Notes under the pieces: model-generated
Told to the model about the DNA's origin: nothing
The model's input: only the letters and a program-made list of their open reading frames with translations
The model's database searches: none
Assembly: GCA_002404395.1 (NCBI GenBank)
Contig: DHJP01000098.1
Span: 362-14,530, forward strand
Source of the DNA: Clostridiales bacterium UBA4717
GTDB lineage: Bacteria; Bacillota; Clostridia; Oscillospirales; CAG-272
Direction of reading: 5' to 3'
DNA: 14,169 nucleotides
Translations under genes and position numbers: made by a program
Part shown: positions 1 through 10,225 of the stretch, in pieces
Numbering within the stretch: position 1 is the first letter of the stretch
How the letters are laid out: each line of letters starts with the position of its first letter

Positions 1-22
1 CCGCCGTAGGCGGCTCAAAAAA
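1..22 (-). repeat. GC-rich triloop hairpin, copy at left edge
   Basis: This copy is identical over 22 bases to positions 10899-10920. Read on the minus strand it is a T-run, then GA, then a GCCGCC arm, a TAC loop and a GGCGG arm cut by the window edge. The copy at 10898-10912 lies just upstream of the xpt ribosome binding site, so this one probably precedes the start codon of a minus-strand gene just outside the window. It belongs to a family of similar hairpins upstream of several genes here. Confidence 0.7.
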
Positions 23-226
23 ATAAACGTAAATTTTCGATTCAGCAACGCTGATAAAATTATGGGCGCGAAGCTTGGGTAAGACGAAGATATTGCGCTC
101 CATGCCGCACACGGCGACTCCGAAAAAGGGTGGATCTTCGTGTCGGCTTGCAAAATTCGGCGCGAAACACGGTACTTCGTTTTGTGTAGTTCGCACTTTC
201 ACGCTGATCGCCGCTTTTGAAACATT
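1..226 (-). other. Probable structured 5' leader of a gene beyond the left edge
   Basis: No convincing gene lies between 1 and 420 on either strand. If the promoter at 233-261 is real, this stretch is a leader of more than 220 nt. It can form several local helices: 8-bp arms at 84-91 and 134-141 (ACGAAGAT with ATCTTCGT) enclosing a small GCCG/CGGC hairpin, a five-bp triloop hairpin at 42-54 (TCAGC, AAC, GCTGA), and the GC hairpin at 1-14. I do not recognise a known riboswitch class in it. Confidence 0.35.
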
Positions 227-232
227 ACATTT

Positions 233-261
233 ATATTATCACACCCGATGGGTTATTTCAA
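233..261 (-). promoter_or_regulatory. Probable sigma-A promoter for the gene beyond the left edge
   Basis: On the minus strand a -35 box TTGAAA (256-261) and a -10 box TAATAT (233-238) are separated by exactly 17 nt. Transcription would start near 226 and run left out of the window. The site lies in a gene-free stretch downstream of the ATP synthase terminator, where a new transcription unit would be expected. Confidence 0.5.
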
Positions 262-426
262 GTGCTTTGGTCACATTTGCATATTTGTTTACATTTTACG
301 ATGTTTTTTCGTCCCGGACATATGTTGAGCTTGGTACTCTGACGGCGATACGATGAATACGAACGCCGACTTCGGCGATAAGTCGGTCGCACGGCTGTCG
401 GTATGCAGCGTCGGGCAAAACGCGAA

Positions 427-459
427 GCTCCCCCTGCCAACCGAAATTACAGGGGGAGC
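427..459 (-). terminator. Stem-loop terminator after the ATP synthase operon
   Basis: A perfect 10-bp GC-rich stem (GCTCCCCCTG with CAGGGGGAGC, arms 427-436 and 450-459) encloses a 13-nt loop. It starts about 80 nt after the atpC stop. On the minus strand the tail is only moderately T-rich (TTCGCGTTTTG). On the plus strand the tail is TTATTTTT, so it may work better in that direction or in both. No other terminator candidate was seen between atpC and the next promoter. Confidence 0.6.
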
Positions 460-540
460 CGGCTTATTTTTGACTTTAAACCATCGTTTGGGCGTTATGC
501 GGCTTCAGGCGCGGTCCTGCGCTCGGAAGCAAAACAATTA

Positions 541-951
541 TCAAAGGTATTTGCCTTCTTTAACCTTGAGTCGGGTCATGGCGCGCGTCATCGCAAGCTT
601 GCCCTGATAATACTCATGCAGACTTTTGCGCTGTTGCATATGCTCAAGGGCACGCGCTTTAGCTTCGCGTGCGCGGTTGGCGTCAATTTCTTCCGGAAGC
701 TCAACGCTGTCAACGAGCACGGTCACGGTGTTGTTTGACACGCGTGCAAAGCCCTCGCCGACGACAACGGTGGTATGATCGCGTTCTCCCGGCAGACGGT
801 ATTTCATTGCGCCTACCGTAATTCCGATCACTGCCGATTCGTGCATTGCGAGAATGCCGTACATACCGGCTTCGGTGGGCACTATAAGGCTTTCGCATTC
901 GCCGTCGAAGAACGAACGTGCGCTTGCCGTTATTTTGAGATGGAAGTTCAT
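541..951 (-). CDS. atpC: F1 ATP synthase subunit epsilon (AtpC)
   Basis: This 136-residue protein has normal epsilon length. Its N-terminal beta-sandwich contains the typical pattern SLIVPTEAGMYGILAMHESAV (shifted slightly from the usual VPG..G..GVL..H), followed by EGFARVSNNTVTVL. The C-terminal alpha-helical hairpin covers about residues 85-130. Epsilon sits on the gamma foot at the c-ring, couples rotation and can inhibit ATP hydrolysis through its C-terminal helices. It is the last gene of the operon, as is usual. The 158-nt gap from atpD is unusually long and rich in hairpins. The ATG at 951 has no clear Shine-Dalgarno sequence and a GC hairpin ends 12 nt upstream, so initiation may be weak or structure-dependent. 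The family assignment is firm; the start is less certain. Confidence 0.93.
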   Translation of the reverse strand: MNFHLKITASARSFFDGECESLIVPTEAGMYGILAMHESAVIGITVGAMKYRLPGERDHTTVVVGEGFARVSNNTVTVLVDSVELPEEIDANRAREAKARALEHMQQRKSLHEYYQGKLAMTRAMTRLKVKEGKYL

Positions 952-1109
952 ATCGTAGCTTATGTCGGCGCAGCCGACTCAAAAATAATCGGTAATTTTA
1001 TAACGGTAACTTCCGCTGTAAAATTACGGCTTGACGCCCGACAGCTTTTTCGGGATCCATCCCGAAAAGCGGACCTTACCCGGGTGATATACCTGTCGTG
1101 GATCGGCGC
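952..1109 (-). promoter_or_regulatory. Structured atpD-atpC intercistronic region
   Basis: Three inverted repeats fill this gap. Arms 1047-1056 and 1059-1068 (TTTTCGGGAT with ATCCCGAAAA) are perfect. Arms 992-1000 and 1019-1027 (GTAATTTTA with TAAAATTAC) are also perfect. The third is the GC triloop hairpin at 964-978 (GTCGGC, GCA, GCCGAC). A weak promoter-like pair also occurs on the minus strand: TTTACA (1017-1022), 16 nt, TAAAAT (995-1000). The region may tune atpC output or mRNA stability; which of these is not decided by sequence. Confidence 0.45.
964..985 (-). repeat. GC triloop hairpin upstream of atpC
   Basis: On the minus strand a T-run and GA are followed by GTCGGC, a TGC loop and GCCGAC, ending 12 nt before the atpC ATG. 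The arrangement matches the copies at 1-22 and 10898-10920 with different stem bases, so the structure is kept while the sequence varies. Confidence 0.55.
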
Positions 1110-5209
<4,100 letters not shown>

Positions 5210-5211
5210 AC

Positions 5212-5694
5212 TTATTTACCTGCCTTTTCGACTATTTCGGAAAAAAGCGCGTCGGCATCGGTGCGGTCGGCTTTGACGCCGGCAAGCTTTTCGGCTGTTT
5301 CGGCGGCAAGCTCCACAAGTTCGCCGCGTGCGGAATCAAGTATCTGTTTTTTCTCAAGCTCTGCGCGCGCTCTGCCGTCGCTTACTATAGCTTCGGCTTC
5401 GTTTTTCGCGCTCTCAAGTATAGAATCTTTTTTTGCGTCCGCCGAGTTTAATATTTCGGCAGCCTTTGCCTCTGCGGTTGCCTTCGCTTGTGAAAGTTCG
5501 CGCTCGGCTTCGGCTTTGCGTTTTTCGGCATCGGCGCGTTTTTGCTCCGCTTCATCAAGCGATTCTTTTATGAGCTTTTCGCGCTTATCCATTATTGCAA
5601 GCACCGGCTTCCAGAGGAATATACGCAACAGCACATAAAGTATAAGTATATTTGCGATCGCAAATACGATATTCCATATATCAATTTTCAGCAT
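5212..5694 (-). CDS. atpF: Fo ATP synthase subunit b (AtpF)
   Basis: Subunit b forms the peripheral stalk dimer that holds the F1 head still against the a subunit. The protein is 160 residues. It has one N-terminal membrane helix (about residues 7-27, IVFAIANILILYVLLRIFLW) and the usual KPVLAIMDKRE junction. A long charged Ala/Glu/Lys-rich coiled coil follows (about 35-145). Length and composition are normal, and no delta-like domain is attached to its C-terminus. The b-delta fusion known from mycobacteria is therefore not the case here. The ATG at 5694 follows a GGTGAT Shine-Dalgarno-like stretch and a GC hairpin. The stop lies 2 nt from the delta/alpha GTG start. Confidence 0.96.
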   Translation of the reverse strand: MLKIDIWNIVFAIANILILYVLLRIFLWKPVLAIMDKREKLIKESLDEAEQKRADAEKRKAEAERELSQAKATAEAKAAEILNSADAKKDSILESAKNEAEAIVSDGRARAELEKKQILDSARGELVELAAETAEKLAGVKADRTDADALFSEIVEKAGK

Positions 5695-5705
5695 AGTATC
5701 ACCAT

Positions 5706-5720
5706 GCCGCCGACGGCGGC
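5706..5720 (-). repeat. GC triloop hairpin upstream of atpF
   Basis: Arms GCCGCC and GGCGGC with a three-base loop end 11 nt before the atpF ATG on the minus strand. The stem is the same as in the copies at 1-14 and 10898-10912, but the T-run before it is absent. Confidence 0.6.
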
Positions 5721-5735
5721 TCCTCAGTTTATATT

Positions 5736-5767
5736 GCGCGAAGCAAGTTACAGGTTATGTTTCGCGC
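5736..5767 (-). other. Inverted repeat in the atpE-atpF gap
   Basis: Seven-bp arms GCGCGAA (5736-5742) and TTCGCGC (5761-5767) enclose an 18-nt loop in the 100-nt gap between atpE and atpF. There is no T-run, so a terminator is unlikely. A role in mRNA stability of the highly expressed atpE message is possible. Confidence 0.4.
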
Positions 5768-5794
5768 CGCGTCCCGATATAAGCAGAACTGCGC

Positions 5795-6019
5795 TTATTT
5801 CAGGAAGAGGATGATAAGTACGGCGATAACGAAGCCGTAAATTGCGGTCGCTTCGGCAAGCGCGGCGCCGAGCAGCAGCGTTTTGCTTATCTTGCCGTCA
5901 GCCTCCGGCTGTCTGGCGATGGCATCCACCGCTTTTCCGGTGGCAATACCGATTCCGATTCCGGCAGCCGCGCCGGTAAGTACGGCGATAGCCGCTCCGA
6001 TAGCAACATAGATTGACAT
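5795..6019 (-). CDS. atpE: Fo ATP synthase subunit c (AtpE)
   Basis: This is the proteolipid c subunit of the rotor ring: 74 residues, two membrane helices (about 4-28 and 48-72) and the polar loop RQPE (36-39). The ion-binding carboxylate is E56 in LAEATAIYG. The Gln of helix 1 that coordinates sodium in Na+-type rings is Ile23 here, and the Ser after the Glu is Ala57. These suggest H+ rather than Na+ coupling, although Thr58 and Tyr61 are kept. The start is the ATG at 6019, because AGGAGG lies 7 nt upstream. A start ten codons earlier at 6049 would place that site inside the gene and add a charged tail unlike the family. Confidence 0.97.
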   Translation of the reverse strand: MSIYVAIGAAIAVLTGAAAGIGIGIATGKAVDAIARQPEADGKISKTLLLGAALAEATAIYGFVIAVLIILFLK

Positions 6020-6026
6020 GATTTTA

Positions 6027-6032
6027 CCTCCT
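6027..6032 (-). promoter_or_regulatory. Ribosome binding site of atpE
   Basis: A full-consensus AGGAGG on the minus strand lies 7 nt before the ATG at 6019, the strongest such site in the operon. This fits the need for about ten copies of c per enzyme. It fixes the start of atpE. Confidence 0.9.
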
Positions 6033-6045
6033 GCCGCATAGCGGC
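6033..6045 (-). repeat. GC triloop hairpin upstream of atpE
   Basis: Arms GCCGC and GCGGC with a three-base loop lie directly against the AGGAGG of atpE. It is a shorter member of the hairpin family found upstream of several genes here. Confidence 0.5.
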
Positions 6046-6058
6046 GCAAATCTTATCT

Positions 6059-6082
6059 GCGGTCGGATATAACTGCGACCGC
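6059..6082 (-). other. Inverted repeat in the atpB-atpE gap
   Basis: Perfect seven-bp arms GCGGTCG (6059-6065) and CGACCGC (6076-6082) enclose a 10-nt loop just after the atpB stop. There is no T-run, so it is more likely a processing or stability element than a terminator. Confidence 0.45.
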
Positions 6083-6087
6083 CGCGT

Positions 6088-6774
6088 TTATTCGAGATTT
6101 TCTTTCATGAACAATGAGGTCAGAAAAACAAAAACATACGTTTGAATTATACCGTCAAATATATCAAAATAGAGCGAAAATACTACCGGTACCGCTACGG
6201 GAACCACGAGCTTTATCAACTCCATGATAACAAATGCGCCGAGCACGTTTCCGAAAAGTCGCATACACAGTGAAAGCGGTTTGATCACAAGCTCAAGTAC
6301 GTTGATCGGTGCGACTACCGCTATCGGTTCGGCAAAGCTTTTCAAAAAGCGTCTCGGACCCTTTTTGGCAAGTCCGCAGCCCTCGATAAGTATGATGCTG
6401 ATAAGTGACAGCGCAAGCGTGACGTTTATATCCTTGGTCGGCGGTTTCAGCGAGAAAAGCCCGATCAGATTGGCGCATCCGATATATATCATCACCGTTG
6501 ACAGAAACGGTATATATCTGTCGCCCTCTTTACCGAGAATGTCTCTGAAAAAATCACGGCAAAAGCCCACCGCCGCTTCAAGTGCGACCTGAACCTTGCT
6601 TGTCGGCACGAGCTTGAGATTGCGCACGAATATTATTGAAAGTAGCACGAGTACCGCCATGATTATCCAGGTTATCACTACCGATTCGAGCACGTCAATG
6701 CCGCCGAAAATCGGTATAGTAAACGCCACATCGCAGTTGAGCTCATTCATCAGCTCGTTTGCGATCCGTTCCAT
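6088..6774 (-). CDS. atpB: Fo ATP synthase subunit a (AtpB)
   Basis: Subunit a is the membrane stator with the two half-channels that carry ions to the c-ring. The protein is 228 residues with five or six hydrophobic helices. The essential arginine is R172 in LSLCMRLFGNVLGAF. The last helix has the family pattern FDIFDGIIQTYVFVFLTSLF. The start is the ATG at 6774, because AAAGGGGGG lies 7 nt upstream. A longer frame reaching 6837 would begin inside the -35 box of the operon promoter. It is the first gene of the operon; no atpI was seen upstream. Confidence 0.97.
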   Translation of the reverse strand: MERIANELMNELNCDVAFTIPIFGGIDVLESVVITWIIMAVLVLLSIIFVRNLKLVPTSKVQVALEAAVGFCRDFFRDILGKEGDRYIPFLSTVMIYIGCANLIGLFSLKPPTKDINVTLALSLISIILIEGCGLAKKGPRRFLKSFAEPIAVVAPINVLELVIKPLSLCMRLFGNVLGAFVIMELIKLVVPVAVPVVFSLYFDIFDGIIQTYVFVFLTSLFMKENLE

Positions 6775-6781
6775 GAACACA

Positions 6782-6790
6782 CCCCCCTTT
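6782..6790 (-). promoter_or_regulatory. Ribosome binding site of atpB
   Basis: AAAGGGGGG on the minus strand, 7 nt before the ATG at 6774. It decides the start of atpB in favour of the 228-residue form. Confidence 0.8.
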
Positions 6791-6808
6791 AAAATATACA
6801 TACTCCAA

Positions 6809-6837
6809 ATTATACAACTTAAAATATGCGAAGTCAA
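6809..6837 (-). promoter_or_regulatory. Promoter of the ATP synthase operon
   Basis: On the minus strand TTGACT (6832-6837) and a perfect TATAAT (6809-6814) are separated by 17 nt. The predicted transcription start is near 6802, giving a short leader of about 28 nt before atpB. The flanks are AT-rich, and the site lies after the trpZ terminator, so the operon has its own promoter. Confidence 0.87.
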
Positions 6838-6892
6838 GCAGAAAAAACATAAAAAATAGTGTCGCGCTGTGCATTATTATATGCAATTTTGC

Positions 6893-6966
6893 AAAAAAAC
6901 AAAGGAAATTCGCCGAAACGCTTAAGCGACACCGCCTTGCGCGTTCGGGGATCTCCTTTGTTTTTA
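6893..6966 (-). terminator. Long stem-loop terminator after trpZ, usable on both strands
   Basis: Outer arms ACAAAGGA (6899-6906) and TCCTTTGT (6954-6961) and inner arms CCGAAACGC (6913-6921) and GCGTTCGG (6941-6948) form one long imperfect stem. On the minus strand it ends in a run of seven T. On the plus strand it ends in five T. It separates the tryptophan transport unit from the ATP synthase promoter. Confidence 0.85.
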
Positions 6967-6988
6967 GTATGGTACAGAATATATTAGG

Positions 6989-7762
6989 TCAGTTTCCGCA
7001 CTCTATGCTGATTTGAGTGAATATGTCGAGAATATCGTCGAGCACCAGCTTTTGCTTGGCGCTTCCGGCTTTGTCAAGCACGATATTTCCCTCATGCATC
7101 ATTACCAAGCGGTCGCCGTATTCAAGTGCAAAGCGCAGATTGTGAGTTACCATAAGCGTGGTGATGTTTTTGCTTTTTACGAGCCTGTCGGTCAGTTCCA
7201 TGACGATTTCGCTCGTTTTGGGGTCGAGCGCTGCCGTATGTTCGTCAAGGATAAGCAGCTTTATGTCAGTCATTCCGGCGATTACGAGCGCGAGCGCCTG
7301 ACGCTGACCGCCCGACAGCGCGCCGACTTTAACATTCATACGGTTTTCAAGTCCCATGTGACATTCGCTGACAAGCTCCGCATAATGCGCACAGCGTTCG
7401 CGGCTTATTGCGGGAGTAAGCGAGTAGGGTCTGCCTTTGTTATCGGCAAGTGCCATATTTTCGTACACCGTAAGTTCGGGGCAGGTTCCGATTTTCGGAT
7501 CCTGATACACGCGGCCGATAAAAGCCGCACGCTTATATTCCGGAAGCCTCGTAATATCTTTGCCGTCGAAGAGCAGGTTGCCGGAGTTCGGCATGAGCGA
7601 ACCGCAGATCAGATTGAGCAGAGTGGTTTTGCCTGAACCGTTTGAGCCGACTACCGATACAAATGAACCGCTTTCGACCTTAAAGTTGAATTCATTGAAA
7701 AGTCTGACTTCATCCGGTGTCCCGGCATTGAAATCGAGACAAAGCTTTGAAAGTTCGAGCAT
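6989..7762 (-). CDS. trpZ: ABC transporter ATPase, probable tryptophan importer (TrpZ)
   Basis: This 257-residue nucleotide-binding protein powers the import system encoded with it. Motifs in order: Walker A GSNGSGKT (39-46), Q-loop Q87, signature LSGGQ (149-153), Walker B LLILDE (169-174) with catalytic E174, and switch histidine H207 in VTHN. It is intact and of normal length for a LivG/LivF-like or TrpZ-like ATPase. Its ATG shares the final A of the trpY stop (TGATG), so the two are translationally coupled. The substrate is inferred from the Trp T-box leader of the operon, not from this protein. A large terminator follows. Confidence 0.9.
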   Translation of the reverse strand: MLELSKLCLDFNAGTPDEVRLFNEFNFKVESGSFVSVVGSNGSGKTTLLNLICGSLMPNSGNLLFDGKDITRLPEYKRAAFIGRVYQDPKIGTCPELTVYENMALADNKGRPYSLTPAISRERCAHYAELVSECHMGLENRMNVKVGALSGGQRQALALVIAGMTDIKLLILDEHTAALDPKTSEIVMELTDRLVKSKNITTLMVTHNLRFALEYGDRLVMMHEGNIVLDKAGSAKQKLVLDDILDIFTQISIECGN

Positions 7763-8700
7763 CAGTTACGGGCTCCTTTCGCTTTTTTCATTTTTCCGCT
7801 CAATATAAGCGAGACGGTGAACAACATCGCCATTATAAGCTTGTTGTATGCCGAAGGCACGCCGATCAAGGTCGCGGCACCGAGGCAGGCTTCATATATT
7901 ATCGAGCCGAAGATCACGGCGGTAGTCGGCTTTATCGCACGTATTCTGCCGAAGAGCGAAAGTCCGATTATAAGCGACGCGAGTCCGATCACTACCATGC
8001 CGATACCCATGCCCTGATTGACATTGCCGCGGCTCTGAGCGATAAGCGCGCCGCAGACCCCGGCAAAGCCGTTTCCGATGGCGAGACCGAGGATCTTATA
8101 ATTTCCGGGATCTTTTCCGAGCATTATTACATATTGCGAATTGTTTCCCGCGGCGCGGAGCAAAAGCCCGCTTTGGGTTTTCAAATACAGATCGAGCGCA
8201 AACTTGAAAACGAGCGCAACCGCCAGAAAGGCGATCAGCTTACGCAGATTGAAGCCGTAAAAATCCGAAGGCAGTTTATTGATCGGCGCCACTCGGATTA
8301 TTGTCGGGATCCCCCGTCCGAGATCAACGGTCGAAAGTGCGCCGTTTCCGGCAAAGTCTCCGCCCATTCCGGCAACCGTCGCCACAAGATTCACCGTTAT
8401 AAGCGCGGTTGAAACAAGTATGCCGCACAACAGCGGACGTATCTTGAGTTTTACGTGAAGTACGCCGGTAAGCGCTCCGAAGATAAACCCGACCGCAAAT
8501 CCGGCAAGCATGGCAAGCCAGGGATTTACCCCCGCTTTAACAAGCAATCCGAACACTACGCCGCCCGAAAGCACGGCTCCTTCAACCGTAAGATCGGGAA
8601 AATCAAGTACCGTATATGATATGTAATATCCCATTGCGAGCAGGGCATAAACAAGTCCGTCCTGCAATATAACGTCAAGTGAAGCTGCAATTACCGACAT
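7762..8700 (-). CDS. trpY: ABC transporter permease, probable tryptophan importer (TrpY)
   Basis: This 312-residue integral membrane protein has about eight or nine hydrophobic segments and belongs to the branched-chain-amino-acid/ribose-type permease family (LivH-like). The stretch LYLKTQSGLLLRAAGNNSQY is typical of the cytoplasmic coupling region in this family. A basic tail (KMKKAKGARN) ends the protein. AGGAGA lies 6 nt before the ATG. It stands between the binding lipoprotein and the ATPase, the usual order of trpXYZ-type operons. Substrate assignment rests on the T-box leader with a UGG specifier. Confidence 0.88.
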   Translation of the reverse strand: MSVIAASLDVILQDGLVYALLAMGYYISYTVLDFPDLTVEGAVLSGGVVFGLLVKAGVNPWLAMLAGFAVGFIFGALTGVLHVKLKIRPLLCGILVSTALITVNLVATVAGMGGDFAGNGALSTVDLGRGIPTIIRVAPINKLPSDFYGFNLRKLIAFLAVALVFKFALDLYLKTQSGLLLRAAGNNSQYVIMLGKDPGNYKILGLAIGNGFAGVCGALIAQSRGNVNQGMGIGMVVIGLASLIIGLSLFGRIRAIKPTTAVIFGSIIYEACLGAATLIGVPSAYNKLIMAMLFTVSLILSGKMKKAKGARN

Positions 8701-8722
8701 CGGTTTCTCCTTTTTTGGTTTG

Positions 8723-8752
8723 CCGACGCCGCGTATTTTTGCGCGGCGTCGG
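8723..8752 (-). other. Strong hairpin between trpX and trpY
   Basis: A perfect 11-bp stem (CCGACGCCGCG with CGCGGCGTCGG) has an 8-nt loop in the 70-nt gap. It is not followed by a T-run. Such hairpins after binding-protein genes often protect the upstream message and give more binding protein than membrane parts. That role is inferred here. Confidence 0.6.
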
Positions 8753-8770
8753 TGTTATACCAGCTGCGTA

Positions 8771-9814
8771 TTATTTGTTGGTTACGACCTTTTCGGCATT
8801 TTCAAAGCCTTCGGGTATGCTCATTTCAAAGCGTTCAAGCACTTCCGTGTTGATGACCGGAGTTGCATCCGAGATCGTGCGCACTGCCATATCGGCAAGC
8901 TTTGCGCCGTCAAGCGCTTCAATTGCCATTTCGCCGGTAACTTTGCCGAGTGCCACATAATCTATCGACACCGAAGCTAGGCAGCCGTTCTTTACCTGCT
9001 CTATCTCAGAGCCGTATACCGGGATGCCGGCGTTGTTTGCCGCGTCGAGCACAACGGTCAGGTTGTTTACCACTTTGTTGTCGGTGAAGTTGTTGATGCA
9101 GTCGACCTTTGCGGCAAGCGCGGCTGCGGCTGCGGGAATGTCCGCGTCATTCTGAATACCCGAGGCGACGATCTCAATATTTTTCTTTGCGGCTGCTGCT
9201 TCCAAAAGCGCGAGCTGAGCGATCGAGTTTGCTTCGCTCGTGGTGTAGAGCACACCGATTTTTGCGGTGTCGGGAGCGAGCGCGGTGATCAGATTTATCT
9301 GAGCGTCCATATCAAGCACGTCGGAGGTGCCGGAGCAGTTGTAGCCGGGTTTGTCAAGCGATTCGGCAAGTCCTACCGAGACCGGGTCGGAGACGGCGCA
9401 GAATACTACGGGGATATCCTTATCCTCGGCTGCTGCGAATGCGCTTGATGCCGCCGGAGTGGCGATCGGGATCAGTATATCGTAATTCTGAGCCGCAAAC
9501 TGCTTTGCGTAGGTGGAGCAGTCGGAGTCGGGTGAGGAGTCGGAACCGATCTGACGGGTGATCTCGACTTTGTCGCCGTAGTGCTCTTTGAGCGCGGCTT
9601 CGACGCCTGCATAGCAGTTGTCAAGTGAAGGGTGGCTTACGTATTGAATGACGCCGACCTTCAGCGTTTCAGAATCATTTGTATTCTCGGCAGTGCTCTC
9701 GGCAGAGTTGTCAAGGCTCAGCGAATCGGATTCCGTGGTCTTGGGGGTACCGCAGGAAACGAGAGAAGCAAGCACTAATGCAACGACGGTAAACAAAACG
9801 ATGAACTTTTTCAT
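8771..9814 (-). CDS. trpX: ABC transporter substrate-binding lipoprotein, probable tryptophan importer (TrpX)
   Basis: This 347-residue protein starts with a lipoprotein signal: MKK, a hydrophobic core, and lipobox LVSC with the lipidated cysteine at 21. A Ser/Thr/Glu-rich linker follows (about 22-50). The rest is a periplasmic-binding-protein fold of the ABC_sub_bind family. Examples are VGVIQYVSHPSLDNCYAGVE near residue 53 and the segments DILIPIATPAASSAF and IGVLYTTSEANS. It would capture substrate outside the membrane and deliver it to TrpY/TrpZ. GGAG lies 6 nt before the ATG, and a GC hairpin lies just upstream. A tryptophan T-box leader controls the unit, which makes tryptophan (or a precursor or analogue) the likely ligand. 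Confidence 0.88.
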   Translation of the reverse strand: MKKFIVLFTVVALVLASLVSCGTPKTTESDSLSLDNSAESTAENTNDSETLKVGVIQYVSHPSLDNCYAGVEAALKEHYGDKVEITRQIGSDSSPDSDCSTYAKQFAAQNYDILIPIATPAASSAFAAAEDKDIPVVFCAVSDPVSVGLAESLDKPGYNCSGTSDVLDMDAQINLITALAPDTAKIGVLYTTSEANSIAQLALLEAAAAKKNIEIVASGIQNDADIPAAAAALAAKVDCINNFTDNKVVNNLTVVLDAANNAGIPVYGSEIEQVKNGCLASVSIDYVALGKVTGEMAIEALDGAKLADMAVRTISDATPVINTEVLERFEMSIPEGFENAEKVVTNK

Positions 9815-9829
9815 TTTTTACTCCATTCT

Positions 9830-9847
9830 GCCGCAGTAAAATGCGGC
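9830..9847 (-). repeat. GC hairpin upstream of trpX
   Basis: Arms GCCGCA and TGCGGC with a six-base loop lie just before the GGAG of trpX. The 3' side on the minus strand, GCGGCAGAATGG followed by AG, is nearly the same as the sequence before yunB (GCGGCAGAATGG followed by GG). Confidence 0.5.
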
Positions 9848-9858
9848 GCATGATCTAT

Positions 9859-9871
9859 CGGGCGATGCCCG
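9859..9871 (-). repeat. Second GC triloop hairpin in the trpX leader
   Basis: On the minus strand a T-run and G are followed by CGGGC, an ATC loop and GCCCG. It has the same layout as the other T-run plus triloop hairpins in the window, and lies between the T-box terminator and the trpX start. Confidence 0.45.
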
Positions 9872-9941
9872 CAAAAATTCCGAGCGCGTTTCAGCACTCA
9901 AATCTTAAACCGAAAGCGTAAAAGCGGTAAAGCGTCGGGAG

Positions 9942-9977
9942 AAAAACAAAAGCCTGTCCCGAAAATCGGGACAGGCT
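9942..9977 (-). terminator. Regulated terminator of the Trp T-box leader
   Basis: A perfect 12-bp stem (AGCCTGTCCCGA with TCGGGACAGGCT), a loop of three U, and then TTTGTTTTT on the minus strand. Its 5' arm can instead pair with bases around the T-box sequence (GGG with CCC, CAGG with CCTG), giving the alternative antiterminator. This is the expected switch of the T-box class. Confidence 0.92.
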
Positions 9978-10215
9978 GTAAAATCCTGCGGTACCACCCG
10001 AGTTGATATCCAAAGATATCCGCTCACCTCGCACACTATCATGTACGCACTTTTGTTAACACAGTGTGTACTGCGTCAATGCTAATCGGAAACTTCCTTT
10101 CGCATTGCCCTCAAAAGCCCATTCGACAAAGCACCGTTGTACCGCCTTCACACCATCAGCGGCTCTCTGAGACCGTTTGCTCTGTGTACTTACACTTTAT
10201 CATCGGTTTCTTGAT
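9942..10215 (-). promoter_or_regulatory. T-box riboswitch, tryptophan-specific (UGG specifier)
   Basis: The leader RNA, read on the minus strand, shows the class hallmarks. AGTA lies in the 5' side of stem I. The stem I distal motifs AGAGAG and GGTGTGAAGGCGG follow. The specifier region GAA-TGG-GCTTTTGAGG places the codon UGG (Trp) at 10119-10121, followed by a purine. A small stem III (GATATC, TTTG, GATATC) spans about 10005-10020. The T-box core GGGTGGTACCGC is at 9988-9999 with its UGGU bulge. The regulated terminator closes the leader. Uncharged tRNA-Trp would pair with UGG and with UGGU and allow read-through into trpXYZ. The class is certain; the specifier is read by alignment to the usual position. 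Confidence 0.93.
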
Positions 10216-10225
10216 TTATGGTGCA

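Noticed and set aside
75..356. Plus-strand frame of 93 codons in the left intergenic region, partly hydrophobic
   Set aside because: It starts at TTG with no ribosome binding site, runs antisense across a probable promoter and leader, and its translation resembles no family I know.
5212..5694. A b-delta fusion as found in mycobacteria
   Set aside because: AtpF has normal length and ends in a coiled coil. The delta-like sequence is on the alpha side.
6088..6837. Longer atpB starting at 6837
   Set aside because: The extra 21 codons cover the operon promoter, and the strong ribosome binding site is placed for the ATG at 6774.
7013..8412. Two plus-strand frames (207 and 221 codons) opposite trpZ and trpY
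   Set aside because: Both are antisense to genes with complete ABC transporter motifs, and neither shows motifs of its own.
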